Source: Gammaproteobacteria bacterium
GTDB lineage: Bacteria > Pseudomonadota > Gammaproteobacteria > Chromatiales > Sedimenticolaceae
NCBI GenBank assembly: GCA_020445245.1
Contig: JAGRHB010000094.1
Location: 1-7,295, forward strand
DNA: 7,295 nucleotides
Reading direction: 5' to 3'
Part shown: positions 1-7,295 of the stretch, piece after piece
Numbering within the stretch: the first letter of the stretch is position 1
Layout: every line of letters begins with the position of its first letter
Notes under the pieces: generated by a model
The model's input: only the letters and a program-made list of their open reading frames with translations
Database searches by the model: none
What the model was told of the DNA's origin: nothing
Program-made: the position numbers and the translations under genes

Positions 1-1042
1 TGATCAGCGGGATGCGCCCGCCTGCCCGCACCTCGTCGAGCAGCACCTCGGTCTTGAGCGAAAAACTGCTGATCACCTCGCCGGCGTCGTTTTCGATCGT
101 GCCGGCATACGGCTTGATCACTATCACGTCGCCCATGTTCAGGTTCTCAACCGGGCACTCGATCGGCAGCGCGCCCGAGTCCTCGACCGTATTGAAGAAG
201 ATCGGCGCGATCTTGCCGCCCAGTACCACGCCACCGGCGCGTTTGTTGGGCACGAACGGGATATCGTCACCCATGTGCCACAGCACCGAGTTGGTCGCGG
301 ACTTGCGCGACGATCCCGTGCCCACCACGTCGCCGACGTAGGCCAGCGGAAGACCTTTCTGCTTGAGGGCATCGATCGCCTGCATCGGGCCGACCTTGCC
401 GGCATCATCCGGCTCGATGCCGTCACGCGCGTTTTTCAGCATCGCCAATGCGTGCAGCGGGATGTCCGGACGCGACCACGCATCCTGTGCCGGCGACAGG
501 TCGTCGGTGTTGGTCTCACCGCTCACCTTGAACACCGTCAGTTTGATCTCGTCCGCCAGCTTCGGTTTCCGCGTGAACCACTCGGCATCGGCCCACGACT
601 GGATCACTGCTCTGGCATTGGCGTTACCCGCCTTGGCTTTCTCCTCGACGTCGTGGAAGGCATCGAACATCAGCAGCGTGAACTTGAGCTGTTCAGCGGC
701 GAGTTCGCCCAGTTTGGCGTCGTCGAGCAGCTCGATCAGCGGCTGGATGTTGTAGCCACCCAGCATGGTCCCGAGGAGTTCCACGGCCTTGTGCCCGTCG
801 ATCAGCGGGGATGTCGCCTCACCTTTGGCGATGGCAGCGAGAAAGCCGGCCTTGACATACGCAGCCTCGTCCACGCCAGGCGGCACCCGGTCGGTCAGCA
901 GATCGACCAGCACCTGCTCCTCGCCGGCCGGCGGATTTTTCAGCAACAGCACCAGCTCGTTGACCTGTTCGGCATTCAGCGGCAGTGGTGGAATACCCTG
1001 CGTGGCACGTTCCTCGACATGTTTACGGTAGGCTTCGAGCAT
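1..1042 (-). CDS. acnB: Aconitate hydratase B (partial, N-terminal 347 codons)
   Basis: Bifunctional aconitase B interconverts citrate and isocitrate through cis-aconitate in the TCA and glyoxylate cycles (cytoplasm) and, in the family, also hydrates 2-methyl-cis-aconitate. The reading frame is open from the ATG at 1042-1040 to the left edge; the family is about 860 residues, so roughly 40% is present. The start MLEAYRKHVEERA, the stretch KNPPAGEEQVLVDLLTDRV and the stretch GVDEAAYVKAGFLAAIAKGE closely match E. coli AcnB from memory. Residues about 1-160 are the HEAT-like domain specific to AcnB; after it comes the swivelling domain with GTGSSRKS at residues 241-248, whose GSSR corresponds to the catalytic Ser-Ser-Arg of mitochondrial aconitase. 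The three Fe-S cysteines lie in the missing C-terminal part. A good ribosome-binding site (GAGGTG) lies about 6 bases upstream of the ATG. The gene is divergent from the LysR regulator. Confidence 0.96.
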   Translation of the reverse strand, partial: MLEAYRKHVEERATQGIPPLPLNAEQVNELVLLLKNPPAGEEQVLVDLLTDRVPPGVDEAAYVKAGFLAAIAKGEATSPLIDGHKAVELLGTMLGGYNIQPLIELLDDAKLGELAAEQLKFTLLMFDAFHDVEEKAKAGNANARAVIQSWADAEWFTRKPKLADEIKLTVFKVSGETNTDDLSPAQDAWSRPDIPLHALAMLKNARDGIEPDDAGKVGPMQAIDALKQKGLPLAYVGDVVGTGSSRKSATNSVLWHMGDDIPFVPNKRAGGVVLGGKIAPIFFNTVEDSGALPIECPVENLNMGDVIVIKPYAGTIENDAGEVISSFSLKTEVLLDEVRAGGRIPLI

Positions 1043-1252
1043 GTGTTCACCTCACTCTCTGGTTCACCGATTGACTGCCGAAGTCTAGTCGGCCAGCGTC
1101 CGGTGGATGGTAAAGACCCTTGAATGTCCCGCCCCGCTGTCCAGGCAATGTGGCTGGTGCAGGTTCATTCCATTGCTGCAGCGCAAACTAACAAAGCGCA
1201 TAACATACGTATAATGGATACTTTGCATAAATAACATGCTATTTTGACATGT
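1043..1252. promoter_or_regulatory. Divergent acnB / LysR intergenic region with AT-rich dyads
   Basis: This 210-bp gap separates the divergent acnB and LysR-type gene. The half next to the regulator (about 1186-1250) is markedly AT-rich in a GC-rich setting. On the plus strand it contains a perfect -10-like TATAAT at 1210-1215, without a convincing -35 hexamer. It also contains two short dyads: GTAT-N5-ATAC at 1209-1221 (overlapping the -10) and GCAT-N7-ATGC at 1225-1239. LysR-type regulators usually bind such interrupted dyads between themselves and a divergent target, often repressing their own gene; neither dyad is a strict T-N11-A box. The acnB promoter could not be placed with confidence. 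The site assignment is inference from position and symmetry. Confidence 0.45.
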
Positions 1253-2128
1253 ATGGACCTGACCCTCCTACGCTCTTTCCTGGCAGTCGCCGAGTCCGGG
1301 GCGATCACTGAGGCGGCAGAACGCATCGGTGTCACCCAACCGGCCCTGTCGCGGCGGATCCAACAATTGGAACAACACCTCGGGGCCGCCCTGCTGGTGC
1401 GCGGCCGCAAGGGTGCCGCGCTTACCGAGATCGGTCGCCTCGTGCAGTCCGAGGCCCAGGGCATCGTTGCCCGGTACGAGCAGATGCGCGAGACGGTGTC
1501 CAGCCAGCGACGTCTGGAAGGTGGCACGGTGCGTATTGGCGGCGGCGCCACAGCCGTATCCTTCATCCTGCCGGAGGCCATTGCCGCGTTTCAGGGCGCC
1601 CATCCGCATGTACGCTTCCAGATGCGTGAGGCCGGCAGCAGCGAAATCGCCGACGACGTCGTCGCAGGTCATCTCGAACTCGGTGTGGTCACACTGCCGG
1701 TGCGCGACCGCGAACTCGACGTGACACCCCTGGCCACCGATCGCATCGTGCTGGTGGCGCGTCACGACCACCCACTGGCACAACGGCGGCGCGTGCGTAT
1801 CCACGACCTCGCCGATCAGGCCTTTGTCGCATTCGAGGCAGGCAGCGCGCTTCGGCACATCATCGACGGCAAGCTTCGCGATGGCGGTGTCGAGGTCAAC
1901 GTGGTGATGGAATTGCGCTCGATCCCGGCGATCCTGCGCATGGTATCGACCACCGGCAACCTGGCGTTCGTCAGTCAATTGGGTTTGGAGCAGCAGGGCG
2001 ATGTTGTCGAGGTGCCGGTACAGGGCCTGCGTATCGAACGCCGCCTGGCAGTGATCGCACGCCGCGGCGCCGTGCTGTCGCCGGCCGCCGCGGCCTTCAC
2101 GACGCGCCTGCTGACCCTGCAGCATTGA
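1253..2128 (+). CDS. LysR-family transcriptional regulator
   Basis: A 291-residue LysR-type DNA-binding regulator, a normal length for the family. Residues 1-60 are the winged helix-turn-helix: MDLTLLRSFLAVAESGAITEAA with the recognition helix around TQPALSRRIQQLE (28-40), followed by the typical LLVRGRKGAALTEIG wing. A linker helix and a periplasmic-binding-like effector domain (about 88-291) follow, including the usual sequence LEGGTVRIGGG at its start. I chose the ATG at 1253 because it gives the canonical N-terminus; a TTG three codons upstream (1244) is in frame, with a stop just before at 1232. No clear ribosome-binding site precedes either start. The effector ligand and targets cannot be read from the sequence. 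Its place between divergent acnB and downstream acs suggests, but does not prove, control of acetate/TCA genes. Confidence 0.93.
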   Translation: MDLTLLRSFLAVAESGAITEAAERIGVTQPALSRRIQQLEQHLGAALLVRGRKGAALTEIGRLVQSEAQGIVARYEQMRETVSSQRRLEGGTVRIGGGATAVSFILPEAIAAFQGAHPHVRFQMREAGSSEIADDVVAGHLELGVVTLPVRDRELDVTPLATDRIVLVARHDHPLAQRRRVRIHDLADQAFVAFEAGSALRHIIDGKLRDGGVEVNVVMELRSIPAILRMVSTTGNLAFVSQLGLEQQGDVVEVPVQGLRIERRLAVIARRGAVLSPAAAAFTTRLLTLQH

Positions 2129-2177
2129 ATGGAAAGGGGTAGTATTCATCGCTCGGCTGACAGCCTGGTATGTTCAC

Positions 2178-2194
2178 TATTAAACGGTTTAATA
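2178..2194. promoter_or_regulatory. Perfect 17-bp palindrome, candidate operator upstream of acs
   Basis: TATTAAACGGTTTAATA is a perfect inverted repeat with 8-bp arms around a single central G (2186). It lies 96-80 bases before the acs start codon and just upstream of a TTGACA hexamer at 2204-2209. It is too AT-rich, with only a one-base centre, to be a transcription terminator. Its form (short perfect dyad, AAAC/GTTT core) resembles operators of dimeric repressors such as the TetR family, but the cognate protein is not encoded in this window and I cannot name it. Interpretation as a binding site is inference. Confidence 0.55.
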
Positions 2195-2203
2195 CCCGAT
2201 AAG

Positions 2204-2233
2204 TTGACAGCCCTTCCCCCTAATCAAAACAAT
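2204..2233 (+). promoter_or_regulatory. Possible sigma-70 promoter for acs
   Basis: A consensus -35 hexamer TTGACA lies at 2204-2209 and an AACAAT -10-like hexamer (4 of 6 matches) at 2228-2233, separated by 18 bases. This would start transcription about 30-35 bases before the acs ATG. The -10 is weak, which would suit a gene that needs an activator, but the placement is only a best guess. Confidence 0.35.
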
Positions 2234-2261
2234 GGTCGACTAATTTTAAGAACCCGTTCCC

Positions 2262-2266
2262 GGAGG
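2262..2266 (+). promoter_or_regulatory. Ribosome-binding site of acs
   Basis: GGAGG lies seven bases before the ATG at 2274. It is a strong Shine-Dalgarno match and fixes the acs start. Confidence 0.8.
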
Positions 2267-2273
2267 ATGACTC

Positions 2274-4220
<1,947 letters not shown>

Positions 4221-4230
4221 TCCGCAGAAT

Positions 4231-4258
4231 GGCGGCCGCATCCGGGGATGTGGCCGCC
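4231..4258. repeat. Long GC-rich stem-loop downstream of acs
   Basis: GGCGGCC (4231-4237) pairs with GGCCGCC (4252-4258). The stem can extend inward through CATCC/GGATG with one G-U pair on the plus strand, giving a near-continuous hairpin of about 12 pairs with a tiny loop. It begins 11 bases after the acs stop codon. There is no T tract after it, so it may protect the mRNA 3' end or act together with the next hairpin rather than terminate alone. Confidence 0.55.
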
Positions 4259-4267
4259 AACCCACTC

Positions 4268-4290
4268 AAGCCCGGCCATGTGCCGGGCTT
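4268..4290. terminator. Likely bidirectional terminator between convergent acs and tonB
   Basis: AAGCCCGGC (4268-4276) and GCCGGGCTT (4282-4290) form a perfect 9-bp stem with the five-base loop CATGT. It sits between the 3' ends of two convergent genes (acs ends at 4220, tonB at 4305). The A/T base pairs at the foot and the moderately T-rich sequence after it on the plus strand (TTCGTCGTTTGT) suit an intrinsic terminator. The U tract is imperfect, so efficiency is uncertain; on the minus strand the tail is weaker still. Confidence 0.6.
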
Positions 4291-4304
4291 CGTCGTTTGT
4301 CGGG

Positions 4305-5075
4305 TTAGCGACGCAGGTTGAATGCGATCGGAACCGAGATCGGCCAATCGTCACGCTGCAGCACGTCCGGAATCGGACGGAATGGCATCACCCGCTGCAG
4401 AGTGGTGAGCGCCGCCTCATCGAGTCTCTCCGACCCCGAGGACTGGGCGACCGCCAAGTCGGTCACCCGACCGTCTTTCTGCAGCACGAAGCTGACCACT
4501 ACCGTGCCTTCCTCACCGAATCGCCGGGACGCACGCGGATAGAATTTCTTGCGGTTTATCTGTGCCGCCAGTTCGGCCAGGTAGGAATCTTTTATCGGTC
4601 CAGTGCGCGGCGCGGCATCGATCACGACATCGCGCACTACCCTCGCTGCCTCCGGCGCAGGAACCTCGACGGCGGCCGGCGCCTCGGCGGCCCGTGGCGC
4701 ACGCGCTGTTTTTACCGGTGGTGGTTTTTTCACCGGTCTGACCGCTGGTTTTGGAGGTTCCGCAGCTACGGGTTCCGGGATTGGCTCCGGCTCAGGAACC
4801 GGTACCGGTGGAGGCGGCTCCGGCAGCTGCTGAACGATCTCTTCAGGTGCAGGCACTTCCTCGACCTGCGGTGGCTCAGGCAGTGCCGCAGGCGCTGGCT
4901 CGGGTTCCACCACTTTGGGTTTCACCGGCAGTTCGAACATGTCGAGACTGATTGGCACTATCCGATCGTTCTGTGCCGACTGCACGGCAGCCGGCCCGGG
5001 GATGGCGATAGCGGCAACCACGGCCAGGTGAACCAGGCCGGAAAACACGAACCCTATCCAACGGCAGCTCGACAT
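4305..5075 (-). CDS. tonB: TonB energy-transducing protein
   Basis: Spans the periplasm to pass proton-motive-force energy from ExbB-ExbD to outer-membrane receptors. The 256-residue protein has the full TonB layout. An N-terminal uncleaved membrane anchor covers about residues 6-28, with Ser12-x3-His16 matching the Ser/His motif that E. coli TonB needs to couple to ExbB-ExbD. A long Pro/Glu- then Pro/Lys-rich periplasmic spacer covers about 45-125 (with PEPEPIPEP and PVKKPPPVK). The C-terminal receptor-binding domain (about 164-256) contains INRKKFYPRASRR with the conserved Tyr-Pro at 179-180 and VVVSFVLQKDGRV. The start is the ATG at 5075-5073, which shares its A with the exbD TGA stop (TGATG); an in-frame TTG one codon upstream is less likely. 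This overlap implies translational coupling and makes tonB the last gene of the cluster. Confidence 0.94.
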   Translation of the reverse strand: MSSCRWIGFVFSGLVHLAVVAAIAIPGPAAVQSAQNDRIVPISLDMFELPVKPKVVEPEPAPAALPEPPQVEEVPAPEEIVQQLPEPPPPVPVPEPEPIPEPVAAEPPKPAVRPVKKPPPVKTARAPRAAEAPAAVEVPAPEAARVVRDVVIDAAPRTGPIKDSYLAELAAQINRKKFYPRASRRFGEEGTVVVSFVLQKDGRVTDLAVAQSSGSERLDEAALTTLQRVMPFRPIPDVLQRDDWPISVPIAFNLRR

Positions 5076-5455
5076 CAACCACCCGGCGCTTTGGTGGCGA
5101 TGGACACATTATTCAACTGCGCGGCCTTGAGCAGATCGATGATCGCAACGAAGTGTTGGAAGTGGGCCTTCTCATCGACACGCAACAACATCGGGGTATC
5201 TTTGTGCAACTGTGCGAGACGCTGTGTCAGACTGTCCAGTGTCACCTCCTGCCCATCGATGAACAAGCTGCCGACATCCGAGACCGTCAGTTCGACCGGT
5301 TGATGCAGTTGCAGCGGCTGCGCTTCGGAAGCCTTTGGGAGGGTGACAGGGATCTTGCCCTGAGCGACGAAGGTCGCCGTGGTCAGCACGATGGCAAGCA
5401 GCACCAACATGATATCGATGAACGGGATCACGTTCATCGTCGACATCGGCTTCAT
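5075..5455 (-). CDS. exbD: ExbD biopolymer transport protein
   Basis: Inner-membrane partner of ExbB in the proton channel that powers TonB. The 126-residue protein has a short cytoplasmic N-terminus, one transmembrane helix (about 9-30) and a periplasmic domain. The helix opens with NVIPFIDIMLVLL, in which Asp14 matches the essential proton-carrying Asp25 of E. coli ExbD. The following GKIPVTLPKA is typical of the family. The protein is slightly shorter than E. coli ExbD (141) because the cytoplasmic N-terminus is short. Its ATG overlaps the exbB stop by four bases (ATGA), and its stop overlaps the tonB ATG, so the three genes form one transcript. Confidence 0.94.
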   Translation of the reverse strand: MKPMSTMNVIPFIDIMLVLLAIVLTTATFVAQGKIPVTLPKASEAQPLQLHQPVELTVSDVGSLFIDGQEVTLDSLTQRLAQLHKDTPMLLRVDEKAHFQHFVAIIDLLKAAQLNNVSIATKAPGG

Positions 5456-5913
5456 GTCACGCCCTGTAGGCTGTGCCAGCGCGCGGTCAGCACATCGACC
5501 CGCCGCACCAGCCCGTTATAGATAAGCGTGGCCGGGATGGCGACCAGCAAGCCGGCGGCCGTGGCCTTCAAAGCCAGTGCCAGCCCGAGCATCACCGCGG
5601 ATGCGGAAAGCTCCGCACCCTGTGACAGGTCGTGGAAGGTGACCAGGATACCAAGCACGGTGCCGAGCAACCCGATATAGGGTGCATTCGAGGCCACCGA
5701 AGCAATGACGGTGAGATGGCGCGTCAACGCGACCTCGAGATTATGACGGTCGGCAAAGTCAGCCAGATCCACACGCGCAAAGAACAACGTGCGCTCGACG
5801 GCATAGGCGATCATGAGGAAACTCATGAAGCCCAGCACACCGAACACGGTGATATCCAGATAACCCTTGAGCAGGATCATCAGCGACGCCTGATCAAACC
5901 CGCTCATATCCAT
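5452..5913 (-). CDS. exbB: ExbB proton-channel protein (short form)
   Basis: Multipass inner-membrane protein of the MotA/TolQ/ExbB family that forms the pentameric proton channel with ExbD. Three transmembrane segments can be seen: about residues 20-38, 70-92 (with SNAPYIGLLGTVLGI) and 105-131 (with ALALKATAAGLLVAIPATL). Thr85 and Thr118 correspond to the polar Thr148 and Thr181 that line the channel in E. coli ExbB. At 153 residues it is the short form lacking the N-terminal extension and part of the cytoplasmic loop of the 244-residue E. coli protein, as in several dedicated TonB systems. Start ATG at 5913 is preceded by purine-rich sequence (AAGGAG and GGAAAG, the nearer about 10 bases upstream); a second ATG at 5907 is possible. 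It lies 128 bp after the receptor gene. Confidence 0.93.
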   Translation of the reverse strand: MDMSGFDQASLMILLKGYLDITVFGVLGFMSFLMIAYAVERTLFFARVDLADFADRHNLEVALTRHLTVIASVASNAPYIGLLGTVLGILVTFHDLSQGAELSASAVMLGLALALKATAAGLLVAIPATLIYNGLVRRVDVLTARWHSLQGVT

Positions 5914-5989
5914 TGTTCAAACACTTTCCGGTCTCCTTCGTCACGGCACACAGGCGTCCCGTTTGAAGCCTCGCCGTTGTCACGGCTCC

Positions 5990-6022
5990 CGTGCGACGCC
6001 GGCAGACCACCGACGTCGCACG
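5990..6022. repeat. Stem-loop between the receptor gene and exbB
   Basis: CGTGCGACG (5990-5998) and CGTCGCACG (6014-6022) form a perfect 9-bp inverted repeat around a 15-base loop. It begins 19 bases after the receptor stop codon on the minus strand and ends 76 bases before exbB. No T tract follows, so it is not a standard intrinsic terminator. It could stabilise the 3' end of the receptor message or reduce read-through into exbB. A smaller CACGG-CTC-CCGTG hairpin (5981-5993) overlaps one arm and could be an alternative fold. Confidence 0.5.
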
Positions 6023-6041
6023 CTTCACACAGGCCTGCCTC

Positions 6042-7295
6042 TCAGAACGACACGTTCACCCCGGCATAGAACGAACGCCCCATTCCAGGAACAGCGATGC
6101 CCCATGGAATACCGTTGAGCTGCATGGTCGTGCCCTGCCCGGTATAGGCGCCACCCGTCGGCAGCGAATAGAAGGTGTCGAACAGGTTCTCGACGCCAAA
6201 ATCCACGCGCACCTGCTTCCAGGAATGGCTGCCGCGCAGATTGACCAGGGTATAGCCCGATGTCCTGACCTCGTTGCGCACACTGGAGACATCATCCTTG
6301 TCATCCACCATTACCAGCTCGATACCATTGCTCCAACCCCCGACTTCCTGTGTCAGTGTGAATCGGGCGTTGAGTGGCATGATATTGTAAAGATTGTCGC
6401 CGCTGTCGCGGTTTTTGCCGTCGGTATAATTCACCAACCCCTTCAGCCCCCAGGATCCCCAGTCGTTCCGCGCCAGCGGCATCTGTCCGGACAAGTCGAT
6501 GCCGTAAAGCCGTGCCGACTGGTTGGCATATTGAAGAACATTGAACTGGTTCGGTACCCAGACCCCGACGGGGATTGCGTCGATGTAGTCGTTCACATGG
6601 GTATAGTAAGGCGTGGCCTTGAACTCCCAGTGACGATCGGTCGCATGCCAATCGAAGGTCGCTGATACCGTATGCGCCTTTTCAGGTTCAAGGTCGATGT
6701 TCCCCACGTAGCCGTTACCGTCACCGACAAAGTTGTTCATCGCGGCCGGCATCGCCCAAGTGGACCAGGTATAGCGTTCGTAGAGGTTTGGCGAGCGTAC
6801 CTTGCGTGCAAAACCAAACTCCATGTCCAGATTGGCGTCATAGGAGTAACGCACCAGTGCGGTCAGGTCGATATTGTCGTCGTTCTTCTCGTGGTCAAGC
6901 GCGTTGAACGCAGCCGCCTCGGCAATCTGATTGCCGGGTGCCGGGGCCGTCGTCTTGTAGCCCTGTACATCGCCGGCGTCCGTTTTCACCCTTTCGTAGC
7001 GTACGCCGAGCAGTGTCAGCCATTCGGGGCCGAGCTGTGACTCCCACTCGGCAAAAACAGCCGCGCGATCGCGCTTGCCGTCGTTGATGTTCAGGAAAGT
7101 ACCGGGCCACATGCCACCACCGGAGGGGGTCCAGTAGTCGTCGAGGCGATAACGCTGGTACTCGCCCCCCACGCGCATGACGTCCTGTGACGTCAGATCG
7201 ATGTCCGCCTTGATCGTGGCACCTGTGGTCTTGCCTTCACTGTACATTGGCATGCCGGAGGCGCAGGTCATGAATCCTATCGGGGAACAGGGGGT
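6042..7295 (-). CDS. TonB-dependent receptor, probably copper receptor (OprC/NosA-like), C-terminal part
   Basis: Outer-membrane beta-barrel that imports a substrate using TonB energy. The frame is open from the right edge to the TGA at 6044-6042, giving the last 417 residues; the plug domain, TonB box and signal peptide lie outside the window. Barrel features are clear: alternating polar/hydrophobic strands with aromatic girdles, the family motif FGFARKVRSPNLYERY, a late VENLFDTFYSLP segment, and the terminal Phe (NVSF) needed for outer-membrane insertion. The stretch GDGNGYVGNIDLEPEKAHTVS followed by FDWH and TPYYTHVNDYIDAI recalls the TonB-dependent copper receptor family (OprC, NosA) from memory. 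Met/Cys residues cluster near the edge (CASGMPM) and in TWAMPAAMNNF, which would suit Cu binding. An internal ATG at 7271 is not the start. Substrate assignment is inference; the receptor assignment is firm. Confidence 0.9.
   Translation of the reverse strand, partial: TPCSPIGFMTCASGMPMYSEGKTTGATIKADIDLTSQDVMRVGGEYQRYRLDDYWTPSGGGMWPGTFLNINDGKRDRAAVFAEWESQLGPEWLTLLGVRYERVKTDAGDVQGYKTTAPAPGNQIAEAAAFNALDHEKNDDNIDLTALVRYSYDANLDMEFGFARKVRSPNLYERYTWSTWAMPAAMNNFVGDGNGYVGNIDLEPEKAHTVSATFDWHATDRHWEFKATPYYTHVNDYIDAIPVGVWVPNQFNVLQYANQSARLYGIDLSGQMPLARNDWGSWGLKGLVNYTDGKNRDSGDNLYNIMPLNARFTLTQEVGGWSNGIELVMVDDKDDVSSVRNEVRTSGYTLVNLRGSHSWKQVRVDFGVENLFDTFYSLPTGGAYTGQGTTMQLNGIPWGIAVPGMGRSFYAGVNVSF

Noticed and set aside
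275..1123. A 282-codon open frame on the plus strand opposite acnB.
   Set aside because: It lies antisense to a clear acnB coding region, has low-complexity composition typical of a shadow frame in GC-rich DNA, and shows no recognisable domain.
1244..1249. TTGACA at the start of the LysR gene, considered as a -35 box.
   Set aside because: It overlaps the start codon region and would place a promoter inside the gene; no -10 follows at proper spacing that would make sense.
1268..2149. A 293-codon open frame on the minus strand covering almost the entire LysR gene.
   Set aside because: The plus-strand frame encodes an unmistakable LysR protein; the antisense product has no family features and no promoter or ribosome-binding site.
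2155..2165. GGCT-GAC-AGCC inverted repeat after the LysR stop, considered as a terminator.
   Set aside because: Only a 4-bp stem with a three-base loop and no T tract; likely chance.
4248..5303. A 351-codon plus-strand open frame opposite tonB and exbD, with Arg/Trp/Gly-rich stretches.
   Set aside because: The composition mirrors the Pro/Glu-rich TonB spacer read on the other strand, and the minus-strand genes are clear.
7269..7271. In-frame ATG at 7271 as the start of the receptor gene.
   Set aside because: The frame stays open to the window edge, and the protein from here would lack signal peptide and plug domain, so the gene simply continues beyond the window.

Overview
The window reads as a piece of a GC-rich proteobacterial chromosome, most likely gammaproteobacterial. 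The basis is family-level: an AcnB-type aconitase and a 648-residue acetyl-CoA synthetase, both close to the enterobacterial proteins, plus a complete ExbB-ExbD-TonB energising module with an outer-membrane receptor. No RNA gene, insertion sequence, CRISPR array or integrase is visible, so this looks like ordinary chromosomal sequence rather than a mobile island.

Layout. Positions 1-1042 (minus) hold the N-terminal 347 codons of aconitate hydratase B, which runs off the left edge. A 210-bp intergenic region with an AT-rich stretch separates it from a divergent LysR-type regulator (1253-2128, plus). After a 145-bp gap carrying a perfect 17-bp palindrome and a possible promoter comes acs (2274-4220, plus). 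Two strong stem-loops (4231-4290) fill the space between acs and the convergent tonB. From there to the right edge all genes are on the minus strand, transcribed in the order TonB-dependent receptor (partial, 7295-6042), exbB (5913-5452), exbD (5455-5075), tonB (5075-4305). The last three overlap at start/stop codons.

How the genes work together. The left half concerns acetate and the TCA/glyoxylate cycle: Acs activates acetate to acetyl-CoA, and AcnB isomerises the citrate made from it. The LysR regulator lies between them and could control either or both. The right half is a self-contained outer-membrane import system: a receptor barrel plus its own proton-motive-force transducer. Sequence features of the receptor resemble the TonB-dependent copper receptor (OprC/NosA) family, so the best hypothesis is a dedicated copper-uptake locus. 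The substrate is inferred, not shown.

No wholly new system is evident. The most interesting points are the palindromic operator candidate before acs, the Cys/Met-rich receptor segment at the right edge, and the pairing of that receptor with its own ExbBD-TonB set.
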